From: Sabethes cyaneus
Lineage: Eukaryota > Arthropoda > Insecta > Diptera > Culicidae
Reading direction: 5' to 3'
Length of the DNA: 64,000 bases
Assembly: GCF_943734655.1 (NCBI RefSeq)
Contig: NC_071355.1
Coordinates: 18,674,268 to 18,738,267 of the forward strand
Position numbers and translations under genes: made by a program. Shown here one piece after another: positions 33,420 to 42,917 of this stretch (positions are counted from its first letter, which is position 1; every line of letters begins with the position of its first letter). Under the pieces are notes generated by a model, which saw only the letters and a program-made list of their open reading frames with translations, had not been told where the DNA came from and did not search any database.

Positions 33420-34310
33420 CAATGACGTCATCAATTTCAGCTGACTTGAAACTGATCAGCGAAGAAATTAAATCGATTTCAACTACGTCTAATGTAATAA
33501 ATGATGGTGCCGTCTCTGCTGACATGTTATATAATTGGCCAACAGCAGAGATTATGGGTGCGATACACAATTTATCGGAAAAAGTCTGCTGACTGGAGGA
33601 AATACGATGAAAAAATAAAACGACGCGAAATGCAGGAACTTAAGGAATTCAAGGCGTGGCGAAATCGGAAGAAGCGCTCTCAACGTCAACTACGTGCTAC
33701 TATAAACAACAACTACATCAACAACAACAACAACAACAACAGGAGTCACAATCATAACAGAGGATCAAATAACTATAACAGTAATAATAACCGGACTAAT
33801 ATCAACAACCGTAGGAATATTAACAACAACAACAACCGCAGAAATATTAACAACAACAACAACAACAACAGCAACAACAATTACAACAGAAATAACAACA
33901 ACAATTACAACAGAAATTACAACAACAACAATTACAACAGAAATAACAACAACAGCAACAGGAATAACAATAACAGCAATAGGAATAACAACTACAACAA
34001 CAACTACAGGAATAACAACAATATCAACAGAAATAATTACAACAACAATAGGGATAACAGCTATATTTCTTTCGATCATCCACAACACAATAACATCAGC
34101 AATCATCGAAATCATCTTCCCCCGGATAGAGTACTACTTGCGGCTGCTAGACATCACTTTTCTGGACCACCTTTGAGACCTGCAATACAATTTCAGCGGG
34201 GAGAAACGCTCAACCCTTACACAACAAATGATGAACCGCAACGACCGATGGCATCTAATTCTTCTGCTACACATTGTATGGCTTGCCTGCAGCAACACTC
34301 GTGTTTTTGA
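33420..34310 (+). pseudogene. ORF1-like region with asparagine-rich (AAC/AAT)n tract
   Basis: A short frame starts at the ATG at 33422 (MTSSISADLKLISEEIK) and stops at 33590-33592. A second frame, from 33501, continues past it with a basic region (KRREMQELKEFKAWRNRKKRSQ in the translation, about 33630-33690). It is followed by about 350 bp of AAC/AAT/ACA trinucleotide repeats coding Asn runs with scattered Arg, Tyr and Ser (33700-34060). In non-LTR elements ORF1 encodes an RNA-binding chaperone. I see no zinc knuckle or RRM here, so assignment as ORF1 rests on position and the basic region only. The Asn tract looks like microsatellite expansion. A frameshift between the two pieces is likely. 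Confidence 0.45.
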
Positions 34311-35138
34311 TGAAATGAGCCATAGTTCGGTAAATATGTTTGATAACCACGCTACTATTAATACTCATTCCAAACATTGCTTGGAAAATATACAAAATAA
34401 TTTAATCATTGAAACCCCATCAACTTCTTCGCTTAATTATTCTACGGTAACTGAAGTTTCGGTATACTGCCAAAATCTAAACCGCATGCGAAGTGCTCAC
34501 AAAATTAATGAAATTCAAAAGAATATCTTATGTTGCTCCTTTTCTATAATTCTTGTAACCGAAACTAGTTGGGATGATAGTGTACATAGTGAGGAAGTTT
34601 TTGGTAATCGATATAATGTCTATAGAAATGATCGTAATTATCAATTGTCTGAAATGAAATCAGGTGACGGTGTATTAATTGCTATTCTATCAGAGCTAGA
34701 CTCAGACATCATAATCACTCCATCATTTACCGAATTTGAACATGTATGGGCGAAAGCACGAATAGCTAGTGAGATACATGTCTTTGCGTCCGTCTATTTT
34801 CCTCCAAACAATGCACGTGAAGAAAACTATGAAAAGTTTTTTGAAGTCGCGGAAAACGTCTTATCTGATCTCTCTCCTAAAATAAAGCTTCACATATACG
34901 GAGATTTCAACCAACGCAATCTTGACTTCATTACAGACATTGACAACGAGAGCATTCTTCTCCCAGTCGTTGGTGAAAACGAAACCTTGCAATTAATATT
35001 TGACAAATCTGCCAACTTGGGCCTTTATCAGATTAATCACATAAAGAATAGGCAAGATTGCTACTTAGACTTATTGTTTACTAACATAGGCGAAGACTTC
35101 TGCGTAACTGAATCGCAAGCTCCATTATGGAAAAACGA
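34228..35138 (+). pseudogene. AP-endonuclease domain of the CR1/L2-group element (first part)
   Basis: The frame encodes an exonuclease-endonuclease-phosphatase fold: VYCQNLNRMRSAHKINEI (start of the domain, about 34463), VTETSWDD (metal-binding Glu, about 34555), HVWAKARI, VYFPPNN, and the IYGDFNQ motif (about 34897) that carries catalytic Asp and Asn. This enzyme nicks target DNA to prime reverse transcription. Coding is interrupted at 35139 by a 1287-bp insert and resumes in frame at 36434 (FHTAIEYSLFIHENLRPYE). The first methionine upstream (34228) lies in a poorly conserved stretch, so the true start of ORF2 is unknown. Confidence 0.75.
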
Positions 35139-35142
35139 GGTA

Positions 35143-36429
35143 TGTAACGTGCGTGGGAGGGTAACGACGGTCTTTGCTTATGCGCCAGGCAGCAAAGCTG
35201 CCGCAAAGCTGCCGCAAAGCCGCAATGATTAAATGCCCGATGAGACTCTAGGTGTTTGCTTCCAAACGACAATAGATCTGACCAACCAACTAACGACAGA
35301 CTATCGAATGAATAGATAGATGGAACGCGTATTATATGGAGCGCGAAAATATTAGCAAAAAAACTGAAATATGATTAATTTCCATTTTTAATCGTCCAGA
35401 TTCGACCTACATGCGTTTGCGCCTGACATCCGACTTATACATAGTACGCTTGCCCTTGCCTAATCATACCACTTTCCAATTCGGCGTTTAACTCACCACG
35501 GTAGCACAGTGGTTCATGGAGCTGGCGGGATACGGATGAATGTTGCAATCGATGCGCATTAAAACGTTGGTGGGTGGCCGATGAATCCACCTCATGCTCT
35601 GAAGGGGTGTCCGGATAGTGGTGCAAATCCTGGCTGTGGTTTTTATGCTGTCAGAAAGTTTGTAGACTGGTTCATCGACGACTTCGACCGTATCTGCGTC
35701 GAATTCTTGCGCGCTTCAGTTTCTATCGAAGAACCGAAGCAATCGATTCGTGGGTCGTCAGTGTAATCCGGTTTAAGCCACACGCATTCATAGGCTAGAC
35801 ACGTGGGTGGTGGAGGCTATTTCCGTGATTCCGTATGCCCCAACCTAGCACCTTCGTTTGAAGGAAACCTTCAAACGCCGAATTAGTCAATTAGCAAACT
35901 AGTCACTTCTTTGTACATTATCATTTACCTGTAACTCTGCTATCTTATATCTCAGCTCACGTGTTACAATTTTTTTGTTCAAGCTTCTAACGTTTTCTAT
36001 AAAAGTTATTCGGTAAATAACAAGCCTTTTTTTATTTATCGGGAACTTACTTATACTTTTTTTTTCTTCTATCACACTTTCACGTGACGAATAATTTTTT
36101 TACAGGACTAACTTTGTTTCACTAGCTGGTTTTTCTTTATGTGACCTGACTAGTTTTTTTTACCGACTTCAAAGACGACTCGAATAGAAATGTCTCATAG
36201 TACGCTTTTTGCTATCGGATTAGCCGACATCTAATGGCTCGATTAATTGCGATTTTACGTGCTCATCGTTGATTGGTTAATACCTCACTGTGCGTTACTG
36301 AGCAAAATCTTTTGAGCTACTGCGTTCTGTCATCCTAGCACTCTCGAGGGACTTTAACCATCAACTCCGACAGTTCAACTTTTGAATTTAAAAACTACTC
36401 GTATTTATTATTTTTGTAACCTCGTTACA
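35143..36429. mobile_element. Solo-LTR-like insertion with GGTA target duplication
   Basis: The insert begins TGTAACG and ends CGTTACA, i.e. 7-bp inverted ends of TG...CA type, and is flanked by GGTA at 35139-35142 and 36430-36433. Removing it with one GGTA restores the endonuclease frame. The 1287-bp body has no long frame with a recognised domain. Short direct repeats (AGCTGCCGCAA) lie near 35200-35215. TG/CA ends plus a 4-bp duplication fit a solo LTR left by LTR-LTR recombination of a Ty3/gypsy-type element, though LTR identity is an inference because no internal region or second LTR is in the window. Confidence 0.6.
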
Positions 36430-36433
36430 GGTA

Positions 36434-37727
36434 TTTCATACAGCCATCGAATATTCGTTATTTATACATGAAAATCTGCGACCCTACGAGTGCGAATATG
36501 AAAAAGTATCGGACTTTCAGTCCGCAAATTATGGGAACATAAAACAAAGGCTTCACAATATTAATTGGCAACATGTATTTCGAAATGAAAACAATGTAGA
36601 AATGGCTGTCGAAGCCTTCTATAAGCTCATATTTGAAATATTAAAAGACGATGTGCCTATGAAACAAAGAAGACGTCAGGTTTATTCAAAGCATCCTATA
36701 TGGTACAACAGTCAAATAAAAAATATAAAAAATCGCAAGCAAAAGGCACATAAAGCATACAAACACCATAACAATGACAATAACTTAGCAAATTATCTTG
36801 ATCTTTGTGATCAACTAAACCAAGTAATAAATGTTGCCTTTGAAGAGTATATACAAAAAACCGAGCATGAGATAAAATCAAAACCAAAAAACTTTTTCAA
36901 CTATGTAAAATCAAAATTAAAATCAGAAAACTTTCCATCTAGAATGCATTTGGATGAAAAAACCACAGATAACATAGAAGAAATTTGCGACCTTTTTGCC
37001 ACTTTCTTCCGAGATATCTATGGTACATTCACAGAAGAGGATCGCGATTACGGCTACTTTACACATTTTCCAGAATCCTCAAATGATGTAAACGTTAGAC
37101 AAATTAGTGTATTAGAAATATTAGACGCCTTAAGGCCCAGACACAATGCATACGGATTTTACTACGTTGCGGAAATTTGACAGAAAGTCCATGAAAAAAC
37201 TGTCAAATTGCCGCAACGTAGTTAAATCCGTATGCATTGTGTCTGGGCCTTTAGAAACATTAGATTCCTCCAAAGGCCCCGGACCAGACGGTTTACCTCC
37301 AGCATTCATAAGGAAACTAGCAACAGAGCTAGCTACTCCACTATTCTGGCTTTTTAATATGTCCCTTCAATCTGGAATTTTCCCAAGCATCTGGAAAAGA
37401 TCTTTCTTAGTGCCTGTGTTCAAAGCTGGTAAGAAATCTGATATCCGTAATTATAGGGGTATTGCAATTATCTCTTGTATTCCAAAACTTTTTGAAGCAA
37501 TTGTCAATAAGAAGGTATTCTCGCAAATAAAAAATAGAATTACTCATACACAACATGGTTTCTACAAAGGACGCTCAACCACAACAAATTTACTCGAGTT
37601 TGTTAACTTTTCGCTTAACGCAATGGACAATGGAAACTACGTTGAAGCCTTATATACCGACTTTAGTAAAGCCTTTGACCGCATTGATATACCAATGCTT
37701 CTCTTCAAAATGCAAAAAATAGGTATA
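36434..37727 (+). pseudogene. CR1/L2-group element: endonuclease-RT linker and first half of RT
   Basis: After the solo-LTR insert the frame continues through a linker (KAHKAYKHHN, KNFFNYVKSKLKS near 36885) that is typical of this group. It is interrupted at 37133-37250 by a foldback MITE, then continues with RT motifs GPGPDGLPPAF (about 37278), NYRGIAIISCIPKLFE (about 37449), THTQHGFYKGRSTTTN (about 37546) and LYTDFSKAFDRID (catalytic Asp, about 37650). At 37728 it is cut by the TA-flanked element. With each insert and one copy of its duplication ignored, frame is preserved across both junctions, so the decay is due to insertions rather than point mutation. Confidence 0.8.
37133..37250. mobile_element. 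118-bp foldback MITE, PIF/Harbinger-like (TTA duplication)
   Basis: Two 51-bp arms (37133-37183 and 37200-37250) are inverted copies of each other, with 49 of 51 bases pairing around a 16-base loop. The ends read AGGCCCAGACACAATGCATA. TTA flanks both sides (37130-37132 and 37251-37253). A 3-bp TTA duplication is characteristic of PIF/Harbinger. The insert sits in the RT coding region and is exactly excisable on paper, because the frame is restored with one TTA. Confidence 0.8.
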
Positions 37728-39715
37728 CCGTGGACCCCCGTTCGTTTAACCATTTTTAATCTGAACACAACATGACATCATTTGTTTATGCGGACAATGC
37801 ACATAAACACGATTTGTTTAGTTTAGTTTAGTTTATCTTTATTATTCGCGACTTAAGACAAGTCTTATAATGTCACATTGTGTTGAATGGTAGAATAAGC
37901 GTCACGTAATTTTACAATATATATAAATATTCGTTAAAAATTTACTAATTTAAGTGCTCAATTAAACTATTGGTTGAAGTGCTCAATACATTTTCTCCTG
38001 AATGCGGTAAAGGATGTTTCTAAAGTTAAATCGTTAGGTAGACAATTCCAGAAAGACACACCTCGTACGAAAAAAGTGTTGCCAGATTTAGAAGTATTAT
38101 AGCGACGTAAAACAAATTTTCGGCATCTGGAACTCCTAAAAGGTTGAAGCTTGTTAAATAAATAGCCCGGTTCTCTAGTATTGATTAGCTTGTGCAAAAA
38201 CAGACAACATCTCATTCGCGCATAGTTTTCAAAAGGGCAACCGATTAGTTGTTTATGTAGGTGAGACACGCTTGAGAATCGACTGAGGCCGAAAATGAAA
38301 CGCGCGCTCATATTCAAACCCACTTTTAGCTTTGATAAAATAGGCGCGGATGCTTCAAGCAGTAGAAAATCGCATGCTACAAAGTGTGGAAGAATTAAAC
38401 TTTTGAATAGGTTCAATTTGATTGCAGGACTGCAATTTATGGCAGTTTTGTGAAGTGATCGTAAAGAGGCATGTATCCTGCCACATTGCTTCAGTAAGTA
38501 TTTGTCCCATTCCAAGTTATTCTGGACAGTAAAACCTAGACTGCTAGCACTATCTACAAAATTAATGTGCACATTATTTAGTTCTAGTGTTGGCATTAAA
38601 TTGTTAGAAAGGGTGTTTCTTGTGATGAATACAGCGTTGGTTTTAGTAGTATTTAGTGACAGCCTATTTGCAGTACACCACTCATTTACACTAGCGAGAT
38701 CCAAATTCACTTTGGCGGCAATATCGCGGGAAGACATGGATTCGCAACTGAAGTACAATTGTACATCATCCGCAAAAATGTGTATTTTGCAGAACTTTAG
38801 TATATCTGGGAGGTCATTGATATACATGGTAAATAAAATGGGCCCTAATATGGATCCTTGTGGCACACCAGATGTTATATGGATATTATTTGAAAATGAG
38901 CCATCGCTAAAAACCTTTTGACATCTTTTAGTGAGATATGAATGAATAAGTCCCGTAGCGTGGTTTGAAAAATTGAAATTGGTTTGAAGCTTCGTGCAGA
39001 GTATGTTGTGGGACATCGTATCGAAGGCTTTGGAAAAGTCAAGGAATATTAACACAACTGGTCTGCCGCGATCTACAGTAACAGCAATATCATCTACAAC
39101 CTTCAGCATAACAGTTTTGGTACTATGTTTGGTACGATAACCCGATTGGAATTGCGACAGCAGATTATGGTGGCGAATGTGGTCGCAGATTTGAACCTTT
39201 AGTATTTTCTCAAAAACTTTGGATAGTGCACACAAAATGCTTATTGGTCGGAGATTTTGCAAGGAGTTAGAATTGGATTTCTTTTTTATGGGGATTACTT
39301 TCGAATTTTTCCACCCACTTGGAAAATTTCCTGTGTTAATAATGCAATTGAAAATGTGCGTTATTGGTTTAGTCGCTAAAGGACAAATGGCTTTCAAGAA
39401 TTTGCAGGGCAACTCGTCGAGACCAATAGCATTGGATTTCATGTCATGCATCGCACGCTCACCTGTTTGTACTCACCTAGCGTGTTTAATCGGTTTCACA
39501 TTTCGTTTTCCTAACGATTAAGATAGAAATCCGATCGGAAAATGCACTATTCGCACTTGCAACTGCCAACTAAAACAAACCACCAAAACAATAACAAAGA
39601 GCAGGGCGGCCAGTTCACACAGGTTTCAGCATATTTCGGGTTACCAGTTGTTCAAATTAAAAAGTAACCCCGTTAGTTTGCATGAGGAATCGTTCAAACG
39701 AACGGGGGTCCACTG
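37728..39715. mobile_element. TA-flanked Tc1/mariner/pogo-type MITE, itself interrupted
   Basis: The left end is CCGTGGACCCCCGTTCGTTT and the right end, read inverted, is CAGTGGACCCCCGTTCGTTT, so 19 of 20 bases match. TA dinucleotides flank the insert at 37726-37727 and 39716-39717. Only about 90 bp on the left and about 250 bp on the right appear to belong to the element. The middle is the minus-strand L2-like retrotransposon fragment. TA duplication and short ends point to the Tc1/mariner/pogo group, non-autonomous. The RT frame of the host element resumes at 39716 with the codons for IHQELLIWIESYL. Confidence 0.75.
37815..39451 (-). CDS. 5'-truncated L2/CR1-type reverse transcriptase, open frame of 494 codons
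   Basis: The minus-strand frame 39451-37967 has no stop and covers most of an RT: SNAIGLDELPCKFLK (motif near the fingers), LRPISILCALSKVFEKIL, SQFQSGYRTKHSTK, FLDFSKAFDTMSHNIL (catalytic Asp), SGVPQGSILGPILF, the FADDVQLY catalytic box (about 38755-38780), and a C-terminal domain ending AFRRKCIEHFNQ. Downstream on the minus strand, an AATAAAGATAAAC segment runs into tandem TAAAC repeats (about 37816-37842), a short-repeat 3' tail typical of L2/CR1-type elements. The copy starts inside the RT, so it is a 5' truncation, as often produced by target-primed reverse transcription. The open frame means it is among the youngest insertions here. It cannot act alone, because the endonuclease is missing. 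Confidence 0.8.
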
Positions 39716-39717
39716 TA

Positions 39718-40612
39718 CATCAAGAACTTTTAATATGGATCGAATCATATCTCACGTACCGCCAGCAAATTGTTAAATTTAAAGGAAAAACATCTAATCC
39801 CATTCAAGTCACTTCTGGAGTCCCTCAAGGGTCTCATTTAGGACCGCTATTGTTTATTTTATTCGTTAATGACATCTCATTCGTTCTCAAGAATATAAAA
39901 ATCCTTATTTACGCCGACGATATGAAATTATACTTAGAAATAAAAAATGAGACAGATGTCAACACATTTTGTAACGAAATTCAAAATTTTTATAATTGGT
40001 GTAAGAAGAGCTTACTTCAACTAAACGTGAACAAATGTAAATTAATTAAATTCAGTAGGAAACGAAATACACCTATAACCAACATCTCCCTTGGAGATTT
40101 AATGATAGAAAATTGTGAACGAATTAGAGATTTGGGAGTTATTCTAGACTCAAAATTAACGTTTATAGATCACTATAATACAATTACTTGTAAAGCAAGC
40201 AACATGCTCTCTTTCATAAAACGCTTTAGCTTTAATTTTCGAGACCCATACACATTAAAAACACTTTACGTTTACTACGTTCGTTCAATTCTTGAGTACT
40301 GTAGCGTGGTATAGTCTCCGTTTGCCAATGCACACATAAATAGAATAGAATCAATACAAAAACAATTCTTGTTGTACGCACTCCGTAATTTAAATTGGAC
40401 GAGCCTTCCTCTTCCGTCATATGACGACCGCTGCAAGCTTATAAATATCGAAACATTAAAGGCGCGTCGTGAATTTGCAATGGTCTCATTTGTTAATGAC
40501 ATAGTCTCACAACGTATTGACTCTGCCGAACTCTTATCTAAATTAAATTTTTACGCACAATTAATTTATTCTATATTTATTATTTATTTATTACAATTTA
40601 TTCACAATTAAA
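39718..40612 (+). pseudogene. CR1/L2-group element: second half of RT and C-terminal domain
   Basis: The frame resumes with ESYLTYRQQIVKFKG, SGVPQGSHLGPLLFIL (about 39820), the catalytic YADDMKLYLE box (about 39911), RDLGVILDSKLTF (about 40128) and YVRSILEYCSVV. A TAG at about 40312-40314 ends the open stretch. The same frame continues with SPFANAHINRIESIQ and LYALRNLNWTSLPLPSY to 40612. Relative to the copy at 57195-58481 the order and spacing are complete. The 3' untranslated part then runs about 160 bp to the AAAT-repeat tail. Confidence 0.8.
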
Positions 40613-40775
40613 AAAACCAAATTGAAGCAATATTTTAGGACAATAAGTAATTCAAGTCAATAACAACAGAAAACTAGCAGAAACCAGCAAACATATATAG
40701 AATATGTAATCGATTGATAACATTAGGTTAAGCTTGTATCACGGTCTACACACGATTGACTGCAAATAAATAAAT

Positions 40776-41566
40776 AAAAAGACTGCTCCACCTAAACCGG
40801 CAAGGAAGCGGGCGAAGAAGGGCGACGCTCTTATCCTGAAAACCGACGGGTCGAAATACTCGGAGGTTCTGAAGGCCATGAGAGGAGACGCCCTACTCAA
40901 GGATCTGGGCGCGGACGTGCGGAGCATCCGCCGCTCACGCACGGGCAATATGATCCTCGAGTTAAAGAAGGACGCCACCAAGAAGAGTTCCGCATACAAG
41001 TCCATAGCGGAAGAAGTGCTCGGGGACGGAGTGCAGGTACGTGCTCTCAAACCAGAAATGACTCTCCAGCTTAAGAACCTGGACGAGATCACCGAAGTGC
41101 GCGAGGTCGTACAAGCTCTCAAAGAGCAAAGTGGAGTGGTGGTGGCAACCGAGGCGGTTCGCCTACGCAAGGGTCCGGCCGGAACCCAGGTAGCCACCAT
41201 GCGACTTCCGCTGACTGACGGAAACAAAGCCCTGAAAGCTGCTAGGCTAAAAGTGGGGTGGTCGGTACGCCCACAGAGCGTGCTCAAGCAGTCAGAAGCT
41301 TGCTTCCGGTGCTTCGAGCACGGATATAAAGCCTGGAACTGCAAGGGGCCAGATAGGAGCCAGTTGAGCAGGAGATGTGGCAGTGCTGGCCATAAAGCAA
41401 GGGACTGCGCGGAACCTCCCAAGTGCCTGATCTGTACCGGTCAACGGGAAGCAAAGCACGTAACGGGAGGTTCAAGGTGCCCGGCGTGTCATAGTGCAAG
41501 TGACACAACTCAACCTGAACCACTGCAGCACGGCTCAGCAGCTGTTACACCAAGCAGTTACTGAGC
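40776..41566 (+). pseudogene. R1-like non-LTR element ORF1 (gag-like, three CCHC knuckles), 5'-truncated
   Basis: The frame is open from about 40770, directly after the AAAT tail of the previous element, to 41566; the first methionine is at 40878. It has a basic start (KPARKRAKKGDAL), a central RRM-like region (SGVVVATEAVRLRKG, VGWSVRPQ) and three zinc knuckles: CFRCFEHGYKAWNC (about 41305), a second with its first Cys changed (SRRCGSAGHKARDC, about 41370), and CLICTGQREAKHV-C (about 41428). This matches the ORF1 RNA-binding protein of R1/LOA-type elements. Its abrupt start without a 5' region shows truncation exactly at the upstream junction, so this element inserted next to or was overrun by the CR1 tail. 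Confidence 0.75.
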
Positions 41567-42640
41567 CGTTGACGGACATTGCCAACATCTCGGACCCATA
41601 TGATGCCTACAGGGTCGTAATGGCAAAGACCAAGGGCGTGATGGCGCCCGCAGAGCGATCGCCAGAGATGCTGGAGCGGATCAATGAGGGCCTCTTTCCG
41701 CGCCACGAGCCAAGGCCCTGGCCTCAGGCCGCTGAGTCATCTCACGGCCGACGTTCCAGTTTCTCAGACCATAGCGTAGGATGGCCAGCCTCCATGCCGA
41801 ACATCCAAAGTAACGTGGGTGATGGCAGTTCAGAGATCGGGGAGGAAGCGACGGTTACGAACGAGGAACTCATTGAGATCGCTAAATCCCTAAAGGTGAG
41901 CAAGGCACCGGGGCCAGACGGTATCCCGAATATGGTCATTCAAGCGGCTATTCTAGAGGCTCCCGAATTATTCGGGGCAGTAATGAGTAGATGCCTGGAA
42001 GCTGACCACGCGGACGTGGTCCTATTGCCGAAGCCGGCAAAACCTTCGGGTGTCCTCTCGTCATAAAGGCCAACCTGTCTGCTCGATACTGCCGGCAAGG
42101 TGCTGGAAAGGGTGGATAACCTTAACAGACTCGTACAGTAAACTGAGAGTACACACGGTCTGTCAAGGAACCAATTCGGCTTTCGAAAAGGCAAATCTAC
42201 GGTGGGTGCCATCTTGTCTGTCAGGACTAGGACAGCCGAGGTGGCAATCCAGCGTAAGAGGATGGGTATCCGCTATTGCGCAGTTGTCACGCTCGACGTG
42301 AGAAATGCGTTTGATAGCGCTAGCTAGGACCCCATAGTCAACTCGCTTCGGAACGTCCATGTGCCGGTGTCGCTGTTCAGGATTTTGGAAAATTAATTCC
42401 AGAATCGTGTGGTATGCTACAACACGGAGGACGGTCAGACTCAGAAGTGCGTTCCAATCACCGTAGGGATTCCGCAAGGTTCCATGCGGGGCCCGGTGTT
42501 GTGTACGTCGTGTATGACGAGGCGTTGAAGCTAAAGTTTCCGATAATGGTAGAGATTCTTGGCTTTGCGGACGACATCACCTTAGAAGTCTACGGTGAAT
42601 CTATCAGAGTCGCGCACAAATGTGTAACGGAGCCAAATTT
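41494..42640 (+). pseudogene. R1-like ORF2 relic: endonuclease stub and damaged RT
   Basis: ORF2 overlaps ORF1 and opens with VTQLNLNHCSTAQQLLHQAV (start of the AP endonuclease), but after about 30 codons jumps to sequence expected near the RT linker (DAYRVVMAKTKGVMAPA), so most of the endonuclease is deleted. RT motifs follow with several stops and shifts: SKAPGPDGIPNMVI (about 41900), RPTCLLDTAGKVLERV (about 42065), NQFGFRKGKST (about 42172), VTLDVRNAFDSAS (about 42290), VGIPQGS (about 42466) and FADDITLEVYG (about 42566). Coding homology breaks near 42630 where the I-clade element lies, and resumes at 48668. Clade is inferred from motif style. Confidence 0.75.
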
Positions 42641-42917
42641 TTCTTATGTGGAGCAGGGAAAAGCCCGCGGGAGTGACGCATACATTTTGTATCTTCTCCC
42701 GTAGGCATAAAACCTCTCATCTTTTCAACAAAAATTAAATTAGGTAACAATTACAAAAAACATTAATGATGGTTACTTAATTACTAAAAATATTAACATT
42801 CTAATTTGTATGAGTTTACAAAACACAGGTATGGAGGTCTTGAATATGGTTTCTTGTAATTTTTTTCACACATGTGGGTTGTCTTATAATCCTTTTCTAA
42901 AAAGATAAAAGAAAGTG

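Larger units (their letters stand above)
33150..40775 (+). mobile_element. CR1/L2-group non-LTR retrotransposon carrying three nested insertions
   Basis: Plus-strand ORF1-like, endonuclease and reverse-transcriptase segments are collinear and resume in frame across three inserts: 35143-36429 (GGTA duplication), 37133-37250 (TTA duplication) and 37728-39715 (TA duplication). The 3' end is inferred at the short tail of AAAT/AATA repeats near 40757-40775, directly before R1-like coding sequence. The 5' boundary is approximate. The element must be older than all its inserts. Apart from them, the main visible defect is a TAG near 40312-40314, so the host element was nearly intact when first invaded. 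Confidence 0.75.

Noticed and set aside
33765..34115. 116-codon minus frame rich in Val/Ile, resembling a membrane protein
   Set aside because: It is the complement of the Asn-coding trinucleotide tract.
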